A DNA stretch of 64,000 nt from Strongylocentrotus droebachiensis. Taxonomy: Eukaryota; Echinodermata; Echinoidea; Camarodonta; Strongylocentrotidae. Positions 23,782 to 34,693 of this stretch are shown here, piece by piece. Location of the stretch: positions 62,001 to 126,000 of the forward strand of contig JAVYIG010004967.1 of the NCBI GenBank assembly GCA_035222895.1, read 5' to 3'. The first letter of the stretch is position 1; each line of letters begins with the position of its first letter. Under the pieces are notes generated by a model, which was given only the letters and a program-made list of their open reading frames with translations, was not told the DNA's origin and did not search any database. Position numbers and translations under genes: made by a program.

Positions 23782-24034
23782 GAAATGGAGATGGTGCACA
23801 TTATAAAATTGAGATGGTGCACATTATGAAATAGAGATGGTGCGCATTATGAAATGGAGATGGTGCACATTATGAAATGGAGATGGTGCGCATTAGGAAA
23901 TGGAGATGGTGCACATTATAAAATGGAGATGGTGCACATTATGAAATGGAGGTGGTGCGCATTATGAAATGGAGATGGTGCACATTATAAAATGGAGATG
24001 GTGCACATTATGAAATGGAGATGGTGCACATCAT
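23782..24034. repeat. Minisatellite: 11 exact-length 23-bp units
   Basis: Eleven consecutive units of exactly 23 bp show no length change over 253 bp. The core is GAGATGGTGCACATTAT preceded by GAAATG. Variation is confined to a few sites: GCAC versus GCGC in units 3, 5 and 8, and GAAA versus AAAA in units 2, 7 and 10. It lies about 90 bp from the acceptor of FNDC3 exon 3. Confidence 0.95.
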
Positions 24035-25365
24035 GAGCATGAATGATTCTGATGATTCTGATGACCAGGGTAACCATCACTAAAAAAGAATTATTTTTAA
24101 GTGTATTTAGATCACATTCTACATGTTAAACCACTGACTACTGAACACTCTTTATACGGTCTGTTGTCGGTCCTATGTCGGTCTTGTCGGTGTGACAAAG
24201 GTATTTAGCCGAAGCAACTAAATCACTTTGACACTGCCAGACCAAGACTGTCTGTACTTTAAGATTGCTTCATATGCTTTGAGTATTAAAGTGACCATTC
24301 GAGACAGGTCTAGGCATATAGTCAAGGGACTATCTATTCATAGCTCTAACGGATGGGTGAAGGCAAGTTCATTGCCACGATTTGACTTGAGGGTATTCTA
24401 AATGGATTTCCCCCTAGTACCATCATGAAAAAGACCGCTATAAAAGTAATTATGTTAAAAGGTACCAATCACCATTAAAACTAATTTGTATCCAGCAGGA
24501 ATGTATTAAATGATTCAAATCAACCTCAAAAAACATCTCCCCACATTCTATGGGCTAATTAATGGGTAAGGAGTATGAAGAAAATAAAGAACCCACGACT
24601 CAAGTCAGACTTGGGTATGTGCAGGCCATATTTTATGCTGGTGCGAGCGGGTACAGATGCTTAGAGTTGTCTACTTACAAGTCACTTTTAAGCACGCGAA
24701 TTCAATCGTTAATTGATACTGTAAATTTGAACTTGCAAAATCTCTTTTCAGAAGTAATATTTGAAGGTTATTTATTTTAATGGCCCATACAGAACAAAAT
24801 AGATCTCTACTCAAATATCAGCTTTTCACTTTGATTTTTATTTAAAGGTCAAATAGAGTAAAAAAAAATTCTTTGTTTGATTACTTGAATCATTTTAATT
24901 GATTTCCTTTCTTTTCGTCAATCAATTTGAATCAAATCATTTGAATCAATTTTATCTACCACATTTCAAAAGGTCGTAAGAGCTACATGTATGTATTGTC
25001 AATGGCAGTATGACCATCGTGCGGGTAGCAGAGGATTTAAAAAAAAAAAATATATGCAAAAAGAAGAATAAACAGACAAAAATGAAACGAAACCCCCCCC
25101 AAAAAAAAAAATCTATAAAATATGTAACAAATATTTGTGATATATAACAATTTGTAATTACGTCATATGCTGTGCACTAAATGTGAAGGCACGACTGTAT
25201 CCATATTAAACAGATTTGGGGGAGATTTATGTTTAAAGGTCATGTATAATAATAGCAAGCAAGAGTCACAATTGAAAGTTTGGGGTTTTAAAGGGCAAAT
25301 CCTTCCAAAATCAATCCCACCCTTTTCCTTATAATCTCAGCGTCTTGCTCAAGGGTCAGAGAGAG

Positions 25366-26140
25366 ATAAGGCACAGAGGGGAGAGAGGGGAGAGAAGAGA
25401 GAGGAGAGAGAGGAGAGGGGAGAGAGAGGAGGGGAGAGAGAGGAGAGAAGAGAGAGGAGAGAGAGGAGAGGGGAGAGAGAGGAGGGGAGAGAGAGGAGAG
25501 AAGAGAGAGGAGAGATAGAGAAGAGAGTGAGATATAGGAATAAAGAGAGGAGAGAAGGGATATGAGAGGAGAGAAGAGAGAAGGAAGAAGGGGGAAGAGA
25601 GGGGAAGAGAAGAGAGAAGAGAGAAGAGAGGAGAGAGGACGAAGAGAGAGAGGGAAGGAGAGAGGAGAGAGGAGAGAGAAGAGGGAAGGGGGAGAACTAG
25701 GGAAAATAGGGGGAGAAAAATGGGGGTGAGGGGTAGAGAAAGTGCAGACGAGAAATGGGAAAACAAGGGGTCCGGGCAGAGAAAAGGAAGGGGAGAAAAT
25801 TGGAAAGGGGAAGGAAATAAGGACAAGAAAGGGAGAGAAAGAGAAGGAGAAAAGAAAACAGGAGAGAAGGAGAAAAGAAAACAGGAGAAAAGGAGAAAAA
25901 GATGAAACAGAGATGAAGGAGAAAATAAGAAAAAGAAATGGGTAAAAAAGAAGAAAATATGGATAAGATAAGGAAATGAAAAAAGATCGAAAGATTAATA
26001 GGGAGGGAGATAAAAAGGAAGAGAGAGAAAAAGAGAGAGAGCGTGCAAAAGCAAGGAAGGTGGAGAAAATGCACAAGAGTAAGGGGAGAAAACATTGGTA
26101 ATCAACAGAGAGAGAGAGAATGAGAGAGCATTGGCACGTA
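25366..26140. repeat. Polypurine (GA-rich) tract of about 770 bp
   Basis: The plus strand is almost entirely G and A, especially 25366-25700, where a ~53-bp higher-order unit (AGGAGAGAAGAGAGAGGAGA...) repeats. The opposite strand gives a 262-codon Ser/Leu/Phe/Pro-only open frame that is an artefact of base composition. Such mirror-rich purine tracts can form triplex DNA. A further GA-rich patch is at 26394-26470. Confidence 0.9.
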
Positions 26141-27068
26141 AAGAACTCACAGTTGTCTTTATAACTGAGAATAAAGAAAACAAACCAAAGACCATGACAT
26201 TAAAACCACTTCAGAAGAGAAATTGATTTCATTGACTTATGATTCAATCACCATGGCTCTCAGTGTGGAAATGACAGAGCCGCAAGAGCGCAAATGAATT
26301 TCTCCTGCCCACCCCGGTATAAGTCATATTGCATGCTAAACCTGCCAGTTATAGGGTGTGAAAATGTCATCGACCCTATTTGTGGTCGCAAAGAGAATGA
26401 GGGAGAGTGAGCAAGAGTGGGAGGGAGAGTGAGAGAATGAAGGAGAGTGAGAGGAAGAGAGAGAGAATAACTAGGACAACCTGAAATGTCATGTCTATTC
26501 ACTGGAAAGCTGACTTCCACCATAGAGGCACCTTTACACAGACATTTCTGCGGCTACTTTTCAATCTATAATTGGCAAGGAGCTTTGAATGCCACACATA
26601 GCCAGTTACAGGTCCCTATACATGTACATTTGTGTTTTGTTTGTTTTTCTTGACGGTTGTTGTGGGACAATCAATACATGTACATATTTCCTTGAATTTA
26701 AACAGGGTTTAACTGATTTTAAAAGTTCTATATGGACATGACGACAATTTTAATCAAGTGGTAGTCGCTGCTTTTGACTTCTTGCAATTAAACCGTATTT
26801 AAAGAGAAACTGTGTGAGACTTGCCATTGTTTTATAGGTGTACATGTACATTGTCTACAATTGTCATTAGTGTTCTTGTAGCACTAGACTACATGTAGGA
26901 GGCTCAATTAACAGTGCACTTCTGAAAAATATACAATTTAAGGGATGATTCAAACTATTTTATCTGCATTTTAAAATAAAAACTGTGGTGTCACAAACTC
27001 CTACAGTATAACAGGTAGGGTGATCAGGTTGTGATCTGATGAGGGTAATTATTTACTTCACCTGTTAA

Positions 27069-27581
27069 AGGTATTACAAAGTTTTGGTATGGGGTCATGA
27101 ATTTGGTTCAAATGAACATATTGGAAGCATATACTATCCTACAATAGTCAGTGATCGTTTTCGCGGTTGAAATCGAGTCTAGAGTTATGAAATTATAAAT
27201 AATTATCTTTTTATGTTGTATAGCTCCCTCTCAAGGTCAATATATTAATTGAGCTATAAAACAATGCAATAAAACAATTTCTTGACGAAAAATTTACCGA
27301 CTAGCTATTCCGGTTTGGGAATTATATATCACAACTACTTATTCTGAGATTTTCATGGTCGCAGCTACCATTGTACGGCCGTAGGCGCTATTTGAAATTT
27401 ATCAACATTTACCGGGAGCACCGGTAAATTTTTATATTCAATTTTTCTCGAAAACAGAAATGTTTTAGGGGCTAAATTTTATAGTGCTTATAATACATCC
27501 ACATGGGCATCCAAATATATCAAAATTGTAAAGAATCACTATCCACCCAATTTTCCAATTTCCTAAAACTTTGTATTACCT
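27069..27581. mobile_element. TTAA-flanked MITE, 513 bp
   Basis: TTAA at 27065-27068 and 27582-27585 brackets termini AGGTATTACAAAGTTTTGG and the inverse CCTAAAACTTTGTATTACCT. The interior is non-coding with several CG motifs. The TTAA target and TIRs fit a piggyBac or Kolobok-type non-autonomous element. Confidence 0.8.
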
Positions 27582-27591
27582 TTAAAAATAA

Positions 27592-27785
27592 TTGTCTTAC
27601 AACAGTCAGAATACAAGCTGCATATATCATGTTTTGTATGGTGGGCTAGCCATGTTTGCCCTACATGTACTTAGCAACAAATACTGTATGCAATTTGAAG
27701 TCTTACTTAATGAGATACAGTTATTTGTAACAGGTAAATGTAATAATTTGTATGAGGCACTTCACAAAGCTGGTACGCATTAAAT
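27592..27785 (-). repeat. Half copy of the 33641-34102 foldback family
   Basis: CTGCATATATCATG, CTTAGCAACAAATACTGTATGC, GAGATACAG-TATTTGTAACAGG and TTTGTATGAGGCACTTCA match the arm of the element at 33641-34102 in order. A plus-orientation relative is at 31425-31560. Confidence 0.65.
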
Positions 27786-29598
27786 TGGGTTACATTTAGG
27801 AAAAATGGCCCATTGCTTGATGACAACATGGAGATCCTGGGTGGCATCCAGGAGGTGAACAACATGAAACATGTACAGGCAGGATATAAGACCCAGTGAG
27901 GGGACATGTGACAGAGAAAGACAAGGTATAGAGGATATGACTGGAAAGTTCTTAGAACCTATTGCGTACATGTTGTAGGTCACACCAACGTGTTGAGCCC
28001 ATGCGTTTCCATTTCAATGTTAAAACCAGAGAAACGAGCCGAAATTGATCTGAGCATGCACCATTTGAATTGGATTCTAAAGGGCATCAATATAACTACG
28101 CTTGCATTTCCCATGCATTTTAGAGGATATGGATTAAAAAGGGAAAGGCCCCCAGAAATATTTTTGGACATGTTCGAAATTTCAAAATTCCAGCCCCTTT
28201 TCCACTTCAATTCTCGACATCGAACGAAGTGACTTTATAATTAAAACGCATACTAAATTTAAACACAAATGCATTGGAAACAAATGCATTTAAAATATTG
28301 AAAAGAACTGAATAACTTTTTATGACATATATGAATAAACATGAATAAATGAGGGAATGCAAAATAAAAAGAGCAATTTTTCATAGCTGGTGACTTTTTT
28401 CCTCTCCTCTGTATAAACAGTTTTAAAGTATCAAAAGCAATGATTAAAGAATACTTAAAAACTGCTTCCAAGAATTAACATGGACTTCCCTTCCAATAGA
28501 TAGTTATACAAATTAATTCTTTTGCCAAATGTTGCTTCTTAATGATCAATATTTGTTGAATTGTTTCCGGAATCAGAACTCTTCACTATTTAACAAACAA
28601 AAAAAAACATGAAAATAAAGTATCAAGACAATGGACGTGTCTGCTTAAATATTTTTGAAGGAAGTCTAACTTCAAAAAGATGTATCTCGTGACAAAGACG
28701 TCATTCGAATTAGAACCTTGAAAATATACATTTCCTTCCTTAAATAAAACCCGCGGTGAATCATCGCCTGGGGGCCGACTCATAATTATTTAAGAATTGA
28801 GATCAGTTTACAAATGAGCTTCTTTCATTTTTGTTCACATAATTTCCCATAAGTTTCTTTCTTTGTTTATGAAAAACTATTTGTGGCTGATTTTTGAATT
28901 GTTTCATGGTGTTTTGTTATTTTTATTACATTGTTTCAGGACAAAATACAGCTTCCTTCATATCAAACTTTTCCTTTGCTCTAAGTCAACTTTTGTACCT
29001 ATTTTTTGAAGGGATCCATATCTAAATTTTCTTTCCACAAGTATTATTGAGCTTTCAAGAGAAATGGTACTCTCTGGAGCAATACTTTCTTGGTTCTTTT
29101 AAAAAGGAAAGTGATAAACGATATAAGTAGAATGAATTCTGTTCATGTGATTACATTACAAATGAAACCGTGTGAATGCAATGGGAAAGGGTTGATTATG
29201 TTAGCACAGATAGATGAAACTGATAAAAGATTTGGTCAACACTGTTTGTTGGAAGATATTGGCCCAGTCATGCTTCAAGTCACATGCACTGCACATAGAA
29301 AAGTGTACATATGGGACTACACAGACATCATCGTCATCATCGTTTAGAGTCCATTTGTCCCACTTTGTGGGGTTGGACATTTCATTTCTTTAATGGCCGC
29401 CTTCCAAGCTTTCCTGTCTGGCATACAAGTTTGTTCCAAACATTCCAGATATTCTGTTCATATTTTGAACATAGGGGCATTTGGAGAGCAATCCTTTTTC
29501 AGGGAACAAAATTCTCTCCTGTATTTGTCCACACTAACATATTACATAAAGAAAAAGCTGACTAAATATTGATCACCTTTACCAGAATCTTCTCCTAA

Positions 29599-29670
29599 CC
29601 CTTTCATTACTGAGCTCTCTCATTTCCATAGGTTTAATATAGTGGCCAGCCGGTTCTCGTAGGCAAAGGG
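29599..29670. mobile_element. 72-bp CCC...GGG mini-element, copy 1
   Basis: It begins CCCTTTCATTACTG after CTAA and ends GGCAAAGGG before TTAA (29671-29674). It shares ATTTCCATAGG-TT-AAT and the TCTCGTAGGCAAAGGG end with the 59972-60045 copy. CCC ends at TTAA sites fit a very short piggyBac-like MITE. Confidence 0.5.
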
Positions 29671-29740
29671 TTAATGAGAGGGAGGGCAAAGTTCACCAGC
29701 TATGAAACAATGGTAGAAGAGTAAAGTTCATTGAACCCAC

Positions 29741-30238
29741 CTTGGCGAGGTGAAAGATCCCCATTCGAACCTTGATGCTGAGGATGAGGATGGTTGGAGG
29801 TACATGAAGCGGGAGGAAACCTCTGAATATGCATTGGGGTGGGGTGGACGCCGGTACCCATGAACACCGTCGGTACATGGGTGTGCATGTGTGGCGGGAT
29901 ACCCGCCGTATTGGGGTAACCCCCCAGCATATGAGGGGGGTACACCTGCTGGTTACCGGGAGGGGGCTGCTGGAACATCGGCGGCTGCTGCTGGTACATT
30001 TGCTGCTGTACCGGCGCCGCGGCCGGTGCCTGGTTGTGGTTGGGGTAGACGGGTGCCTGGTTGATGGCGTCGCGGCCGTCCTGCGGTACGGGTAGCTGCA
30101 TGGGCATGGACTGCATTGGCGCCGGAGGCTGGAGGGGTAGGTTGTTGGCCATGGTTTGGACGCATCCGTGCCCGGTTTTCACCATGTGGATTTGCGGAGG
30201 GGTGGGGGAATTGGAAAGGAGTTGAACTAGCGTTGGAC
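29741..30238 (-). CDS. FNDC3: FNDC3-like protein, coding exon 2 (Pro/Gln-rich linker)
   Basis: The exon has 498 bases (166 residues, about 202-367 of the protein). A pyrimidine-rich acceptor (TTTTCTTCAG|GT) precedes 30238 and the donor CAAG|GTGGGT lies at 29740. The G left by exon 1 plus GT here makes a Gly codon, giving IHG-PTLVQLLSNSPTPP, which parallels human ITGPAQVP...NGSVPP. The exon encodes a proline, glutamine and methionine-rich disordered segment (for example QQQMYQQQPPMFQQPPP, then PPHM and PTPMHIQRFPP) and ends in NGDLSPRQ. The FNDC3 family has a comparable Pro-rich linker between the PGEAF block and the charged segment. It is clearly more GC-rich than the surrounding intron. Opposite-strand and alternative-frame ORFs here are shadows. 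Confidence 0.86.
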
Positions 30239-31424
30239 CTGAAGAAAAGACAACAGCATTCATCATTAATAAAGTTTAATTTTTAAAAAAATCTTTTGAC
30301 CTAAATACTGAAAGAGAAAAAACACATAAAATGGATGTCTATGTATTCATATAAAATCTGCTCAGCCAGCCAGCAGAGCATTCATATATACTTTTATACA
30401 TTCTGATTCTCAACATATAAAATGTTTGTATTGCACTTAAAATCTATCATACTTTATATTGCATAAAACATTAAAAATTATATACACTCCAAATATATTA
30501 AAGCAAAAAGAATAAGCATGTCATTTATCAATTGAATAGGTGGCAGGCATATAAGGCACTATGTGTGTATACAGGTACAACACAAATCATGTAACATGTA
30601 CTTGGCCTAACAACATTCACATTCACAATCTTCCAATATGGACGAATACATCATAATAATTCCATGTCAAGCATTAAACAATAACATTACACACATTAAT
30701 GCATTTTTATTTTCATTTTCTAGTTTAGAAAATACACACCTGGTCTTTGTCTCCACAATTATTAACATAAAAAAAAAAGTGGAGCTTGATATTACAAATA
30801 CGTGAAGAGGTAAATCATCTGTACACAATGCATTGAAGTATACGTAAACAGTATGGCGTATTACATGTGACACGTAGCCAGATATTATTGTCTAGTAATA
30901 CATGTACCAGTACTAATATACACCAATGCATTGCTCTATAAATGGACCTTGTTCTATTCATTGCGTGTGTATATTGTTGACATAGTATTATGCACTGATA
31001 CACAGAGAACTTCCCCAGTGTAGCTAAAAGAACTTTGATCTGTACACAATATACAGGTGAATTGCGCAATGTACATTGTTTACATGTAGATATCATAATA
31101 TATTTCTCAAGATTTTCTGGATTTAAAAGCACAACACAAATGTCATTGCAGAATTTTTAAAGCTTTACTGTAAGGTATATCTGAAATTTTAAAATGAATG
31201 TGTTTACTTTAATATAATATATTCAAATTTATGGATGTTTTTTCTTTCCTAGGGACCTAGTGAGTTATCAATTAGCTGAATGAATACATGGAATTCAGTC
31301 TACATACTGTATGTGTTGCTATGTTGGACCAGCCTCAGGCAACTTTCAGTTTGTCAAGATCAACCATTATCTCAACAGTGTGCATAGAATTTGAATATTT
31401 CAGTAAACAGGACATTTTCGTAAT

Positions 31425-31560
31425 AAGTGCCTCATACAAATTATTTCATTCACCCGTTACAAATAAATGTATCTTAATGACAATAGTCAGAAATCAAATT
31501 GCATACATTAATTGTTGCTAGGTAGGACAAATATTGGCTTGCCCTACCTAAACATTGGCT
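31425..31560 (+). repeat. Half copy of the 33641-34102 foldback family
   Basis: GTGCCTCATACAAATTATTTC, CACCCGTTACAAATAAATGTATC and ATTGTTGCTAGGTAGGACAA follow the foldback arm in order. TTGGCTTGCC is then repeated twice. Confidence 0.65.
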
Positions 31561-31938
31561 TGCCATTATTTACCTAACGACACATGAAACGTATTAGACC
31601 TAATGTACTTGTACATGTTTGTATATTGCTACATTTTGCTACATATTCATACACACTGATGTAAATGTACGGTACATGTAATACATGTACAGTACACTGT
31701 ACCCATAAATACCCCTTTCAAAAAACATTCTACATGTATGTCTTCAAAAAAAGGTTTTATACCCTATAATTAGCACAGTTTGGGAGACACAAAGGAAGGA
31801 ATAACCAAAGCCCTTTTCACAATAGGGCTAGCCTGGAAGGTATTATAGTCTGCATGCACAAACCTTTGTCAGTCATTGTGCATGTATGACCAGAGTATAT
31901 GTGTCTGCGAGGTGAGACTACACATATACTGCATGTTC

Positions 31939-32726
31939 TACTATATACAGTACGCGCATATTTTTTTTACACAACTGTTTAGCCACTTCAGTCAAATATA
32001 CTGTGCAAACGACTAGAGACAGAGTCTAGCCATTACCCTTAGCAGTGTTTTGTTGGATTGCTGAAGATGTACATGCATGTGTACATACTTGTTATTTGTT
32101 TCGAGTTAAATCTATCCCCTCTTCTCTTTCATTATGTATTTCTGTGTTCTCCTTCAATCTATCCTCTTCTCTTTTGTCATGTAAACCTATTTCTTCTTTT
32201 TTCTTCAATCTATCCTTTTTCTCCTTCGATATTTCTTTGTTTTTTCTTCAAATTTTCCCCAGTTCTCCTTCGTCGTTATGTATTTCTTTTGTTCTCTTTT
32301 ATTCTAACCTCTTCTCTTTTTTTAAAATGTATTTCTTTGTTTCTCCTTCAATCTATCCTTTTCTCCTTCGTCATCTATTTCTTTGTTTTAATCTGATAGA
32401 TTCCTAGCTTCTCCTTCTTTATGTATTTCCATGTTTTTCCTAAGTCTAGATCTATGATCCTCTTAGCTCTTCAATTATGTATTTCTATGTTCTTCCTTTG
32501 ACTTATCCTCTTCTCTTTCCTTATGTATTTTCTTGTTTTTCCTTCTCCATATCCTCTCCGCTATCCGAGTCGTTTTCCCCTTTCTATCATCTTCCGGCTT
32601 CCATGGGTGTACGTGCTTGCACATAATAGTGCGCTGACGACTTAGACTCTTTCACCAGAGCACTTCTTGGAAATTTTTCGCGAAAATGGCTAAACAGTTG
32701 TGTAAAAAAAATATGCGCATATAGTA
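31939..32726. mobile_element. 788-bp TIR element carrying an internal minisatellite
   Basis: The left end (TACTATAT, then GCGCATATTTTTTTTACACA and ACTGTTTAGCCA) is mirrored at the right (TGGCTAAACAGTTGTGTAAA through ATGCGCATATAGTA). TIRs of roughly 35 bp match perfectly apart from a 7-base insertion near the left tip. The interior from about 32113 is a CT-rich minisatellite. The overlapping Phe/Ser-rich open frames are products of that repeat. Confidence 0.85.
32113..32575. repeat. CT-rich minisatellite, about nine units of about 48 bp
   Basis: Units follow the pattern TCTTCTCTTT-ATGTATTTCT-TGTT-TTCCTTC-ATCTATCC, with substitutions and small indels. They lie wholly inside the TIR element at 31939-32726. 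Confidence 0.8.
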
Positions 32727-33120
32727 CATCATAGGATTTGTACTTTTATCTGCTTTGAGACTGGCAGAGCAAGGCTCACCTCAAGGCTTTAGAATGTGTG
32801 GTTAAGTGTCAGATTAGAGTCTGTGTATTAAGACTAGATACCCAGGGGTATGGAGGGAGGGTGGTTCCAACTTCCAATCCCTAGGGGGGTACACAATACA
32901 GGTATTAACCTTACCCATTTGCTTCACATACTGCACTCAAAAGAGGGGATTACCCTGAAGATTTAGCATTGTGTTGTGATTTACAATGCCCTGTGTTACC
33001 CTATTATTAAAAATGGAATGTCACTTTAAACCGTACTAATATCATTTACAATGTATATCACAGAGCTCAACATTTGTTATATCATTGTGTTGCATCACAG
33101 AAGGGTAAAAAGAGATGCTT

Positions 33121-33441
33121 AAGGCCAAATATTTAAAAAAGCATGTTTAGCGTCCTGCTTTTTTGAAAAATAGGAAGGAGGAGGGGGCCCTTTTTTTCCC
33201 CTTCAAAATGGCAGCTCAAAATGGCTGCTCGGTACATTTTCCCTGACAGTCTGGCTTTTTTTTAAAAATCAGAAATAGATCCATTTTAGCAGTGTTTTCA
33301 TGTTTTTTTCTTGAAAAAAAAAATAAAAAAATAATTTTTTTTTTTTTTTTTAAATCAACAACAAAAATTAAAAAATAGGAGGCAGCCCCAAAAAGGAAGC
33401 AGGCGGGGACGCTAAACATGTATATTTTTTGTTATGGCCTA
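33121..33441. mobile_element. MITE with CATGTTTAGCGTCC ends, copy 1
   Basis: Both ends read AGGCCA, an A/T-rich spacer, then CATGTTTAGCGTCC, in inverted orientation. The interior has AATAGGAAGGAGGAGG, CAAAATGGC and CATTTTCCCTGAC, plus homopolymer A/T runs. Related copies are at 50981-51249 and 53467-53832 (opposite orientation). Confidence 0.8.
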
Positions 33442-33640
33442 GCCAGTGGATGTCATACACTTTTAAGAAATATGCAAGTCTAAATTGTAGACTAACCATG
33501 AACCAAAATGTGCAATGTACATGTAATAAAGATCTAATGTATAAAACCATACTGGTTCCGGTACAATACATGTATCTGGTTGACAAGTACATGTATATCA
33601 TAGAGCTCTTTCATCAATAGACCATTTTCATAATGTAACA

Positions 33641-34102
33641 AAATGTAATGCATATATGCCTTTGTGAAGTGCCCCAATACATTATTTCATCCAACCGTTA
33701 CGAAAAATTGTATTTCAATATTTAGATTGCAAACTGCATATATTATGTGTTCATACATGCCAACATTTGAAAATCAGAAATCTGTACAAATTATGCTATT
33801 TTAAAAAAAAAGAGGAACAATCCTAACTCTCCTATTCAATACTACAGACAAATTTGTACAGGAAGAGGAACACCTGCATTAAAATGATAATTATCTTCTC
33901 CCAAAAAGAGGAATGTTCCTCTTTAATCTGAACAGTTGGCATGTATGTGTGTTGCTGGGTAGGGCAAGCCATAATGTTTGTACTACCTAGCAACAACTTA
34001 TGTATGCATTTCGCATTCTCACTATTGAGATACATATTTGTAACAGGTGAATGAAATATAATTTGTATTGAGGTGCTTCAAAAAGGCATTATGCATACAT
34101 TT
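33641..34102. mobile_element. 462-bp foldback with arms of about 100 bp
   Basis: The left arm (AAATGTAATGCATATATGCC, GAAGTGCCCCAATACATTAT, CCAACCGTTACGAAAAATTG) pairs with the right arm read in reverse (AAATGTATGCATAATGCC, GAAGCACCTCAATACAAATT, CACCTGTTACAAATATGTAT). Half copies lie at 27592 and 31425. No target duplication is clear. Confidence 0.75.
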
Positions 34103-34359
34103 GATTACCTGACGAAACGTGCATATATCGTCGACCAACCATGGACCAACATGTACATGCATGTGCTACAGAATAAGGTCTATACAATCAGTACTGGTAC
34201 AGGTAAAATATGAAAGCTATAATGCTGGAATGAACAAGTTTGAACTGCTCTTGGAATTAAGCCAACACTGTCCATACAGACCATTACAGGCCATACATCA
34301 TACTCAGCTGTGTTTCCCATTACTGGACTACGCTTGACCTTGCAAAAGGACAGTTCCCC

Positions 34360-34375
34360 TGACCTTCCATGACCT
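34360..34375 (-). promoter_or_regulatory. Perfect DR4 nuclear-receptor motif, copy 1
   Basis: The minus strand reads AGGTCA-TGGA-AGGTCA: two consensus half-sites as direct repeats spaced by 4, the layout bound by TR/LXR/CAR-type RXR heterodimers. A single TGACCT half-site also lies at 34335-34340. Function is inferred from the motif only. Confidence 0.45.
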
Positions 34376-34520
34376 AACCTGTATCAAACCAAGGTGCGTT
34401 TACACTTAAGCACTGAAGAAGTGTTCTCTTGGGCGTTTTGTCTATGGATTTTTAATACTTTAGGTATTTTTGATAAAATAAATTAACACTAACAACCAAC
34501 ATTGCTGAAGGACTTTGCCC

Positions 34521-34536
34521 TGACCTTCCATGACCT
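34521..34536 (-). promoter_or_regulatory. Perfect DR4 nuclear-receptor motif, copy 2
   Basis: Same motif and spacer as copy 1 (AGGTCA-TGGA-AGGTCA on the minus strand), 161 bp away in the next tandem unit. Confidence 0.45.
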
Positions 34537-34677
34537 AACCTGTATCAACCACAGAGGTGTGTTAACACCGACGCACTGAAAGAAGTGTTCTCCAAGGCGT
34601 TTCGTCTATAGATTCTTAATACAAGGGATACATTTTTTTTTAACGACACTCACAAACAACCTCGCTAGACAGTTTCC

Positions 34678-34693
34678 TGACCTTCTATGACCT
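34678..34693 (-). promoter_or_regulatory. Perfect DR4 nuclear-receptor motif, copy 3
   Basis: The minus strand reads AGGTCA-TAGA-AGGTCA. Both half-sites are intact although the rest of this unit is the most diverged of the three, and the only change is in the spacer. Confidence 0.45.

Larger units (their letters stand above)
23694..29740 (-). other. FNDC3 intron 2 (about 6.0 kb)
   Basis: The intron runs between donor GTGGGT (29740) and acceptor AACAG (23694). It contains the 23-bp minisatellite, the polypurine tract, a TTAA-flanked MITE (27069-27581), an adjoining half repeat (27592-27780) and a mini-element (29599-29670). The rest is AT-rich and unremarkable. Confidence 0.8.

Noticed and set aside
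24182..24249. Possible hairpin or small RNA around GTCTTGTCGGTGTGACAAAG
   Set aside because: Pairing with CACTTTGACACTGCCAGACC has several mismatches and there is no tRNA- or miRNA-like structure.
25288..26076. 262-codon minus-strand open frame, plus overlapping frames of 130-156 codons
   Set aside because: The region is a polypurine/polypyrimidine tract. The protein would consist almost only of Ser, Leu, Phe and Pro in repeats, as expected from strand composition.
32045..32407. 120- and 112-codon Phe/Ser-rich plus-strand frames
   Set aside because: They run mostly through the internal CT-rich minisatellite of the TIR element.
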